A stretch of DNA of 64,000 nt from Candidatus Peribacteria bacterium (GTDB taxonomy: Bacteria > Patescibacteriota > Gracilibacteria > Peribacterales > Peribacteraceae): positions 310,001-374,000 of the forward strand of contig JAHFJM010000001.1 in assembly GCA_023245935.1 (NCBI GenBank). Reading direction: 5' to 3'. The translations under genes and the position numbers were made by a program. The notes beneath the pieces were generated by a model. That model had not been told where the DNA came from. It was given only the letters and a program-made list of their open reading frames with translations, and made no database searches. Of this stretch, positions 26,241-32,290 are shown piece by piece. Within the stretch, counting starts at the first letter, position 1. Every line of letters starts with the position of its first letter.

Positions 26241-26588
26241 TCAGGCAACGAGCAATTCCGAGATGCCGCTTCGCAGTTTCGCAATGCCTTCGATGATGCC
26301 TTCTTCCTGATTTTTCGTCAGCGCCGGTGCTTCGAGACCGCCTGAGCTCGGATAGTAATTGAGCGTCCTGATCTGTAACTCCCGAAGCAGCATCATGATC
26401 TTCCGAACGCCATTCATGATCGCGAGAGTCTCTTGGAGCTGACGACTGTCAATCGTCGCCCCGAGCGTTCGTACCGCTATGCCATAGGCAAAATCTTCGA
26501 GTTCGAGTCCGTTCCAATCGCGATGTGTCGATGCAATGGTGGCGGCAAGATCGTTGCCGGTGTCAATGAGTGTTGTCGAGGTGTTCAT
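26241..26588 (-). CDS. Hypothetical helical protein, 115 residues
   Basis: A small soluble protein rich in Ala, Leu, Ile and Arg, probably all-helical (LQETLAIMNGVRKIMMLLRELQIR). I recognise no family. The ATG follows the pyrimidine-rich leader TTCACCCTCATTCCC. A micro-ORF transcript with its own promoter and terminator lies 170 bp upstream on the same strand and could be its leader. A terminator follows it. Confidence 0.55.
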   Translation of the reverse strand: MNTSTTLIDTGNDLAATIASTHRDWNGLELEDFAYGIAVRTLGATIDSRQLQETLAIMNGVRKIMMLLRELQIRTLNYYPSSGGLEAPALTKNQEEGIIEGIAKLRSGISELLVA

Positions 26589-26710
26589 GGGAATGAGGGT
26601 GAAGAGAGAAATAAAGTTGTGGTGCGTGGAGAGTTGCAGGCAGATGCCCGCAGACTCTCCGCTCTACAGCTCTGCCGACGATGGAATGAGATCATCATGA
26701 GATGGAACTG

Positions 26711-26737
26711 CAAAAACTCCCTCAGGGTGCTGAAGGG
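26711..26737 (-). terminator. Rho-independent terminator after the micro-ORF
   Basis: On the minus strand, the stem CCCTTCAG/CTGAGGG (one bulge) with loop CACC is followed by AGTTTTTG. It lies 23 nt after the micro-ORF stop. Confidence 0.65.
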
Positions 26738-26759
26738 CGATACGCAATCTCTTCTCCTC

Positions 26760-26831
26760 TTATGCGCAAATACCCTCCGACCACGGGCAGCAGCAGGAGC
26801 AGGAAGCGGAGGAAGAGAAGCTAGAAGTCAT
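26760..26831 (-). CDS. Leaderless Cys-rich micro-ORF, 23 residues
   Basis: The sequence is MTSSFSSSASCSCCCPWSEG plus ICA: Ser-rich, then five Cys including CCC, then PW. It sits under the strongest promoter of the window (TTGACA-16 bp-TACAAT, 7 nt to ATG) and is followed by an intrinsic terminator, so a transcript of about 115 nt is expected. It may be a free microprotein, a cysteine- or tryptophan-sensing leader peptide for the gene at 26588, or a by-product of a small RNA. No purine-rich ribosome site is present. Confidence 0.4.
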   Translation of the reverse strand: MTSSFSSSASCSCCCPWSEGICA

Positions 26832-26838
26832 TGAGTGC

Positions 26839-26866
26839 ATTGTAGTAGAGATTGTAAAGATGTCAA
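26839..26866 (-). promoter_or_regulatory. Consensus sigma-70 promoter of the micro-ORF transcript
   Basis: -35 TTGACA (26861-26866) is a perfect match and overlaps the stop codon of the GIY-YIG gene. -10 TACAAT (26839-26844) lies 16 bp away. Confidence 0.75.
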
Positions 26867-27132
26867 GAAAGAGACACCTTCGTTGGATGTTTCCCATCAA
26901 CAAGATTTTCTTTCTTGATTCTGCTCCATTTTTTCACCTGTAACTCCCGCCTTCGTGTTTCTACTAGTGTCTCGTATTGCTCAGAATAGATGATTGTTAT
27001 CGGTCTCCGATTCCGTGTGTATTTCGCTCCTCTTCCATCATTATGTCTCGCTTCACGTTCTAGCAAGTCATGACAAGAACCGACATACAGAGATCCATCA
27101 CTGCATCGGGCGATGTAGAAATATTGAAACAT
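26863..27132 (-). CDS. Solitary GIY-YIG endonuclease domain protein (UPF0213-like)
   Basis: An 89-residue single-domain nuclease. It shows FYIARCSDGSLYVGSC (the GIY and YIG positions), the conserved Arg in LEREARHN, and Glu in RRRELQVKKWSR. Proteins of this small class are of unclear function; some may act on branched or repeat DNA. A TATAAT box (27140-27145 complement) ends 7 nt before ATG 27132, so that start is preferred over the ATG 9 nt upstream. Directly upstream lies a 102-bp palindromic element that abuts tRNA-Glu. Confidence 0.88.
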   Translation of the reverse strand: MFQYFYIARCSDGSLYVGSCHDLLEREARHNDGRGAKYTRNRRPITIIYSEQYETLVETRRRELQVKKWSRIKKENLVDGKHPTKVSLS

Positions 27133-27145
27133 GCGTTTCATTATA

Positions 27146-27247
27146 GCCCCTCGGCTCGCTAGGCTCGCTCGGGGCACTCGATTCGGTGGAAGTAGGTCGA
27201 AGACCACGAGTGAGCCCTGTGAACGCAGTGAACAGGGCGAATCGAGT
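27146..27247. mobile_element. 102-bp palindromic element between the GIY-YIG gene and tRNA-Glu
   Basis: Three nested or adjacent hairpins: GCCCC (27146) with GGGGC (27171); outer arms ACTCGATTCG (27176-27185) and CGAATCGAGT (27238-27247); and an inner CCCTGT (27215) with ACAGGG (27232). The outer arm ends exactly where the encoded CCA of tRNA-Glu begins. The left hairpin resembles the repeat inside guaA (6564-6594). Confidence 0.7.
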
Positions 27248-27322
27248 GGCAGCCCCAGGGAGAATTGAACTCCCGTTAACGGATTGAAAACCCGCTGTCC
27301 TAACCATTAGACGATGGGGCCG
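27248..27322 (-). tRNA. tRNA-Glu (UUC)
   Basis: Reads GGCCCCATCGTCTAATGGTT at its 5' end and folds as a cloverleaf. The 7-bp acceptor stem GGCCCCA/TGGGGCT has one G-U pair. The anticodon loop TTTTCAA gives anticodon TTC, the T arm contains GTTCAATTC, and CCA is encoded (27248-27250). It lies alone between the palindromic element and a promoter for the gene at 27421. Confidence 0.96.
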
Positions 27323-27384
27323 AAGGATCTCGTTGCGCGATTCTACATTCGAGAGGCTACATTCTCAATGTACGCCTCTGTCTA

Positions 27385-27413
27385 TTGTTAATTTTCTCCG
27401 GTTCTTCGACAAT
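27385..27413 (+). promoter_or_regulatory. Sigma-70 promoter, leaderless
   Basis: -35 TTGTTA and -10 GACAAT with a 17 bp spacer; 7 nt to the ATG at 27421. Confidence 0.6.
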
Positions 27414-27420
27414 AGCGCCC

Positions 27421-27822
27421 ATGGCTCTCTCCAGTTTCTCCCTCATCCTCAGCGTGTTCTTCTACGTGTTCGGGTTTCCGCTCGTATTCCATGATGAACG
27501 CTTCGCCGCGTGGAGAAAGAAAATCCTGAAAGACGGAAACATGGTGCGGATCATCGGGATGGCATTCGTGATGATTGCCGCGGTGACGCTCCGGCGACAG
27601 TGGCAGATCAGTCGTGACGGGGAAGGGGTTGTGGTTGCGACCGCATGGATCGTGCTCCTCAAGAGCCTTTTCATGGCATGGTGGCCGAAGTATTACGATG
27701 GATTCCGCGCATATTTTGAAGATGAGTTTTTAGCGATTCCTGCAGTGAGTGTTTTTGCAGGATGCGTGATGGTTCTCCTCGGTGCACTTTTCCTGTACCT
27801 TGGGATCCTCCTCCCTCAGTAA
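27421..27822 (+). CDS. Small membrane protein, 133 residues
   Basis: Four hydrophobic segments: about residues 4-22, 40-56, 67-84 and 108-130, with basic loops (RFAAWRKKILKD). I do not recognise the family. Its stop codon overlaps the ATG of the methyltransferase gene (TAATG), so the two are translationally coupled and may act together at the membrane. Confidence 0.65.
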   Translation: MALSSFSLILSVFFYVFGFPLVFHDERFAAWRKKILKDGNMVRIIGMAFVMIAAVTLRRQWQISRDGEGVVVATAWIVLLKSLFMAWWPKYYDGFRAYFEDEFLAIPAVSVFAGCVMVLLGALFLYLGILLPQ

Positions 27823-28376
27823 TGGCAATCCTGTCCTACGTCGTCATCAGCATTCTCGTTATTTTTTTCGTTCTCCTCATTGCGAGCACATCGGTGCAGG
27901 CATTTTGGAGAGTGCCTTTTATTCCCACTCCAAAGCCGATCATCGACGGGATGCTCGATCTTGCCGACCTGCAACCGAACCAAGTTGTCTACGATCTCGG
28001 TGCCGGTGACGGACGCATTCTGTTTGCCGCGGAGAAGAGGCAGCCGACAATTCGGGGGATCGGTTACGAAGGTGCCATCGGTGTGTGGTTGCTTGCGAAG
28101 ATTCGCATCTTCATGCTCGGAAGCAAGATCGACATGCGATGTGAGGATTTCACGAAGATTAATTTCTCGGATGCCGACGTCATCTTCACCTACCTTTCCA
28201 TGGCAACGATGAAGAAGCTGAAACCGAAGTTCGATGCCGAACTGAAAAACGGTGCGAAAGTCGTGACGCATGCTTTTCGTGTGCCGGAGATGCAACCCGA
28301 AAAAGAGAAAATGGTCGCAATGCCGATGGGAAAAGGCAGCACGGTGTACAGCTACGTGTGGCGGAAAAAATCATAA
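27822..28376 (+). CDS. Membrane-anchored SAM-dependent methyltransferase (FAM173-like)
   Basis: One N-terminal helix (about residues 5-27) is followed by a short conserved lead-in VPFIPTPKPIIDGML and a class I methyltransferase domain: motif I VVYDLGAGDGRILF, then VIFTYLSMATMKKLKPKF and VVTHAFRVP. This architecture matches the FAM173 family, whose mitochondrial members methylate a Lys of the ATP synthase c subunit; a similar membrane-protein substrate is possible but unproven. It overlaps the upstream membrane gene by one base, and its 3' end overlaps comEC by 6 bp. Confidence 0.75.
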   Translation: MAILSYVVISILVIFFVLLIASTSVQAFWRVPFIPTPKPIIDGMLDLADLQPNQVVYDLGAGDGRILFAAEKRQPTIRGIGYEGAIGVWLLAKIRIFMLGSKIDMRCEDFTKINFSDADVIFTYLSMATMKKLKPKFDAELKNGAKVVTHAFRVPEMQPEKEKMVAMPMGKGSTVYSYVWRKKS

Positions 28377-29639
28377 CGGTATCACCGCAAACGGCAGATG
28401 CGCGCAGGTTTGTGCAATGAGAATAATCGCATGCAGAAGCGCGAAACACAGGTAGCCGACGAGAAGCCCGAGCGGCGGGTAGAGCATGCCGAGCATCGTC
28501 GCGATGAATCCAAGGAGCATCGCAATCGGGATGATCGGAGCGACGAGGAGGTTCGTGACGGGAGCGATCAGCGAAATCTGTCTGAAGAGAACCATCGTGA
28601 GCGGGAGCGTTGCGATTTGCGCGGCGAGTGTCGCGATCAGTGACTCACGCAGTGCAAGAGTTTCTGGGACTCTGCGCAGAAGTTTCTTGAGTGGTGTTGA
28701 AAGCTCGGCGATGCCGATCACCGCAAGGAAGCTCAGCTGAAATCCTGCGTCGTACCAGAGGGTGAGAGGGTTCCAGAGCAGCATGAAGAATGCCGTCCAG
28801 AGAATTGTGAGTCTCACGGTCGTCTGCCTCCCCGTCTGCAGCGCAAGGAGACCGAGGACGCCCATGATGGCGGCGCGAACGACCGATGCACTCGCACCGA
28901 CGAAGAAAGTGAAGATGACGACAGCTGCGATCAGAAACGGAAAACGTTTCTTCAGGGGAATCCAAAAAAGCAGCCCCGAGAGCAGTGTCAGGATGATCGT
29001 CACGTTGTACCCTGATATCGCGATGATGTGGGTGATGCCCGCCATTCGGAAATCATCGGTGAGATGCGCGGGGATGCCGCGACGCGAACCGGTGAGAAGC
29101 CCAGCGAGAAGCGATGCATGCGGTTCCGGGAAGATGCGGTTGATCTCAAATTCGAATGCTGCGCGAAGTGAGAAGAGGCTGCGGAAGAAATGGTCGCTGA
29201 CGGTCAGAGCACGATTGCTTCTCTCTTGTTCGATATGCGCACGCGGCATAATCGCATAGATTCCTCGCACGCTCAGGTACTCGTCGTAAGCGAAATTATC
29301 GATGGGTTCGGGTTTCATCAGTTTGCCGCTGACGGTGACGGAATCACCGTACTCATATTCGGGCCAGCCGCCCATATCACTGACGAGCACTTTGCCTGTG
29401 ACGTTGATTTCTTTCTTTCCCACTATGATGGAATTCGCGAGTACCGTGTACTTCGTGACGGTCGGTCTGGTGTCCGGTGCATCGACGATCTTGCCGCGAA
29501 CCGTGACTGTCTGATCGGCAGCATAGAAATCAATATCCGAAGACGTCGTGACGTGGTTCGGTCCTCCAAAAAAGTGTTGCACGGTGATGAAGGCAAAGAA
29601 CAGCCCCAGGAAGCCGTAGCTGATTTTTGACATTTTCAT
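28371..29639 (-). CDS. comEC: ComEC/Rec2 DNA-uptake channel, lacking the nuclease domain
   Basis: The inner-membrane channel for DNA entry during natural transformation. Residues 20-165 are an N-terminal extracytoplasmic OB-like domain (DUF4131 type: VRGKIVDAP, GDSVTVSGKL). They are followed by the competence helices with the signature GLLTGSRRGIPAHL, ITHIIAISGYNVTII and GFQLSFLAVIGI. At 422 residues it stops after the membrane domain; the C-terminal metallo-beta-lactamase domain of larger ComEC proteins is absent. The ATG overlaps the ksgA stop (ATGA), so it is coupled to ksgA. Competence fits an organism that may rely on external nucleic acids. Confidence 0.9.
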   Translation of the reverse strand: MKMSKISYGFLGLFFAFITVQHFFGGPNHVTTSSDIDFYAADQTVTVRGKIVDAPDTRPTVTKYTVLANSIIVGKKEINVTGKVLVSDMGGWPEYEYGDSVTVSGKLMKPEPIDNFAYDEYLSVRGIYAIMPRAHIEQERSNRALTVSDHFFRSLFSLRAAFEFEINRIFPEPHASLLAGLLTGSRRGIPAHLTDDFRMAGITHIIAISGYNVTIILTLLSGLLFWIPLKKRFPFLIAAVVIFTFFVGASASVVRAAIMGVLGLLALQTGRQTTVRLTILWTAFFMLLWNPLTLWYDAGFQLSFLAVIGIAELSTPLKKLLRRVPETLALRESLIATLAAQIATLPLTMVLFRQISLIAPVTNLLVAPIIPIAMLLGFIATMLGMLYPPLGLLVGYLCFALLHAIILIAQTCAHLPFAVIPL

Positions 29640-30466
29640 ACACGTTTCGATCGAATGTTTTGCAAGGCATTGTCGAGTGTGATCCATTCATCGATCGAGA
29701 GTGTCTGCGGACGGCGCATGGGATCGATGGTCGCTTGCATCATCGCTTCGGTCCCGCCCGGCGTTTCTCCGATGGTGTTTCGAAGCATTTTTCTGCGCTT
29801 GCTGAAGGCAAGTTTCGCAAGTTTCAGAATGCGTTGTATGGTTTCAGGATCCGCTTTCGGCTGCGCAAAACACTCGATGTGGATCACGGCGGAATCGACT
29901 TTCGGAGGCGGGAGGAAGCAGTGCGGTGGAACGAGGCGAACCAGCGACGGTGTACCGAACAGCCGAACGAGGATTGTCAGGATGCTGTCGCTCTCCACCG
30001 AGCAGATGTTCTCCGCGACTTCACGTTGGATCAGGAGAGTCAGAGACGTCGGATTCTGCGGCGATTCCAAAAGCACATGGGCGAGCAGGGGAGACGTGAT
30101 GTGGTACGGGATATTCGCGACGATTTTGTACTTCTCCGTCGGCATTGGTGCCTGCAGTGCGTTCGCTTCGATGACTTCCAGATTCTTTGGTATTTTGGCA
30201 TCTGCATCCATCGTGAAGATCCTCAGGAGCGGAATCATTCTCGGATCAATCTCGATTGCGGTGACGTGCTTGGCACGACTGATGAGTTCACGAGTGAGGA
30301 CGCCGATTCCGGGACCGATTTCGACGACGGAGTCCGATGTTTGAATATCGGCAACCGTGACAATATCTTCCAGCACGGACTCATCGATCAGGAAGTGTTG
30401 CCCTTTGTTCGTATCGAGCCATATGCCATTCTTATGCAAGAATTGGCGGATAGTGTCTGCAAGCAT
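29636..30466 (-). CDS. ksgA: 16S rRNA (adenine1518/1519-N6) dimethyltransferase
   Basis: Dimethylates two adjacent adenosines in the 3' hairpin of 16S rRNA. The protein has QHFLID near the N-terminus, motif I VVEIGPGIGVLTREL, motif IV NIPYHITSPLLAHVL (NIPY where NLPY is commonest) and the C-terminal helical domain (FSKRRKMLRNTI). Length (276) is normal. TACTGT (30473-30478 complement) ends 6 nt before ATG 30466. The promoter region is shared with the divergent gene at 30507: the two starts are 40 bp apart. Confidence 0.95.
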   Translation of the reverse strand: MLADTIRQFLHKNGIWLDTNKGQHFLIDESVLEDIVTVADIQTSDSVVEIGPGIGVLTRELISRAKHVTAIEIDPRMIPLLRIFTMDADAKIPKNLEVIEANALQAPMPTEKYKIVANIPYHITSPLLAHVLLESPQNPTSLTLLIQREVAENICSVESDSILTILVRLFGTPSLVRLVPPHCFLPPPKVDSAVIHIECFAQPKADPETIQRILKLAKLAFSKRRKMLRNTIGETPGGTEAMMQATIDPMRRPQTLSIDEWITLDNALQNIRSKRV

Positions 30467-30506
30467 ACCTGTACAGTATGCCTGCACTCTGGCACTATTG
30501 CTCCCT

Positions 30507-31691
30507 GTGAAAGTTCTTCTGCCGCTCATCATTATCGGAGCACTTCTCGGGTCGCAAATTGTGTTTGCTCAGGATCGTGTGCCCTCTCTTCACGTATGCA
30601 TGACGCGCGCTCAGGAGAGACGAGCCGTTCGCTTGCTGCGCGCGCATCGCGCGCCGAATTGTCAGCCGAAAACACTCACCGGTTCATCATCGAGCAGTTC
30701 TTCCACATCATCCGTTTTTTCGAGAGCATCGATTTCTTCTTCGGTGTCCTCGTCAATCCAAAGCGATCCTCTCGCCGATGTTTCCATTCGTTCGCAGTTT
30801 CTTCTCCTTGGAGAAGTGGGACCGGTTCTCGGTGCCGCATCGATTTTCATCGAAGAGGAACCGCTGCAGGTGACATCCATTTTCGTCAACCTCACACAAG
30901 AAGTCCCGACGGTGGATGCCGTCCTCGTCTACGACGACCAGCGCCACTTTCTCGGAACTGCATTCCTCGATCCGTCAACGTCGACCAATCGAACATACAA
31001 GCTGACACTTGCGTCGAATATCTTCGCCGTTGATAAACGTGATGAACGCAGCATCTACGTGCGACCGAGACTCCAGAGCAAAGACAACGGAGGGCAGAGC
31101 AACCAGCTCGTGCAGATCAGTTCGGTGACCGTGAAAGGCAATGGTGAGTGGAGCAGCCAGCCGTACACGAAAGTATCGTCTGTAAGCGACACGTTTCCGG
31201 AGTTTGTGACGGCGAGGTCAGCCATCACGTCCGTGAAGCGACTCGGTGAAGCGACTTCGTCACTCGTGACGGGAACAGCACGCAATCTCGGAAGCTTCGA
31301 GTTTGCGGGTCGCATCACGGACTCTAGTGCCCATATCGATATGACGCGTCTCACCTTCGATATCGGTCAGACGGGAGGCATCACTCTCTCGAATGTGAGT
31401 CTCGGTTCCGTCGGCATCAACGAACGGTTCCCGTGTACGGCGAGTGCTTCACAGATCGTATGTTCTGCAATCCCCGATTCGTATGGTTCACTGACTGATG
31501 CTCCGCGAAGGCTGACGATCTACGGCGACATTGCCGCGTCCGATCCGTCTCATGCGTCGCTGAGACTCACGCTCAACAGCGCCGGTGATCCGAGCACCGA
31601 CGGTGCGATCACGTGGAGCGACGGTTCGGCGAGTTTCGGGTGGGTGAGCGTTCCGGAACCGATTGCGGAGGGAACGTACTTTAAGTACTAG
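30507..31691 (+). CDS. Secreted surface protein with Ser-rich linker
   Basis: Start is GTG 30507, giving VKVLLPLIIIGALLGSQIVFAQ, a clean signal peptide with cleavage after FAQ or VFA. The mature 370 residues hold a short basic region, a Ser/Thr-rich linker (about 55-90), then an all-beta region (about 95-394: FLLLGEVGPVLGAAS, ITLSNVSLGSVGINERFPC). No known domain is recognised. A CACTAT box ends 8 nt before the GTG. It is convergent with the thioredoxin-like gene, with a 4-bp overlap. Confidence 0.65.
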   Translation: MKVLLPLIIIGALLGSQIVFAQDRVPSLHVCMTRAQERRAVRLLRAHRAPNCQPKTLTGSSSSSSSTSSVFSRASISSSVSSSIQSDPLADVSIRSQFLLLGEVGPVLGAASIFIEEEPLQVTSIFVNLTQEVPTVDAVLVYDDQRHFLGTAFLDPSTSTNRTYKLTLASNIFAVDKRDERSIYVRPRLQSKDNGGQSNQLVQISSVTVKGNGEWSSQPYTKVSSVSDTFPEFVTARSAITSVKRLGEATSSLVTGTARNLGSFEFAGRITDSSAHIDMTRLTFDIGQTGGITLSNVSLGSVGINERFPCTASASQIVCSAIPDSYGSLTDAPRRLTIYGDIAASDPSHASLRLTLNSAGDPSTDGAITWSDGSASFGWVSVPEPIAEGTYFKY

Positions 31692-32254
31692 GGTTTTGGT
31701 GCTTTCTTCTTCTTTGTCTTCTCATGCCTCGCGATGAGGCGTTCCAGGCGAAGACGAATGATCTCTTTCTTTTCTGCCCCGGTGCTGGAATCAGTTGCTT
31801 CTCCGTACGTGAAGTAGAGGCAGTAGGGGATAGTCCTCCCCTTTTCCTTTCCTCTGAATCGCTTGTCGGTTGTATTGTCATCGATATCCATGCGCAGAAT
31901 GATTGTTTGCTTCTCAAATTCTTTCTGCAGCTCCTTGAGAACCGGGATCATTCCCAGACAGGCGCCGCACCAGTCTGTATGAAAAACCAAGAGAATCGGC
32001 TCCTGTGATTTCAGCACTTCTTCATCAAATGTGTCATCTGTGATGTCCCGAAGGGGCTTCTCGGCTTCTTTCGGTTTCCCCGTTTCTTTTTCCGGAGCTT
32101 TTGCGGGGCTTTCGTCGGCAGAGAGGCTCGGTGTCACGAAAAGTCCTGCGACTGTTCCTGCAATCCCTATACCAAAATTCCGTCGCGAGAGCATCTCCTC
32201 TCCTATCGCATTATCCGCTCTATGTTCACCGACGGAAAAATCAACTTTTTCCAT
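31688..32254 (-). CDS. Exported thioredoxin-like protein with probable Tat signal
   Basis: A thioredoxin domain (about residues 85-170) with the active site HTDWCGACLGMIPVL (CGAC) and cis-Pro near RTIPYCLYF. The N-terminus contains LSRRNFGIGIAGTVAGLFV, a twin-arginine type signal at residues 22-40; alternatively translation starts at the internal ATG 32194. ATG 32254 is chosen because a promoter (TTGTAC-17 bp-TACGTT) ends 7 nt upstream. The C-terminus is very Lys-rich (KTKKKKAPKP). It follows uvrD on the same strand. Confidence 0.8.
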   Translation of the reverse strand: MEKVDFSVGEHRADNAIGEEMLSRRNFGIGIAGTVAGLFVTPSLSADESPAKAPEKETGKPKEAEKPLRDITDDTFDEEVLKSQEPILLVFHTDWCGACLGMIPVLKELQKEFEKQTIILRMDIDDNTTDKRFRGKEKGRTIPYCLYFTYGEATDSSTGAEKKEIIRLRLERLIARHEKTKKKKAPKP

Positions 32255-32261
32255 TGGATAA

Positions 32262-32290
32262 AACGTACGCTTTTCACACGGTTTGTACAA
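32262..32290 (-). promoter_or_regulatory. Sigma-70 promoter of the thioredoxin-like gene
   Basis: TTGTAC (32285-32290) and TACGTT (32262-32267) on the minus strand, 17 bp apart, overlapping the uvrD stop region; 7 nt to the ATG. Confidence 0.55.

Noticed and set aside
27176-27247. Integrase attachment site at the tRNA-Glu gene
   Set aside because: The palindromic element abuts the tRNA, but no duplicated tRNA 3' segment and no integrase gene is seen in the window.
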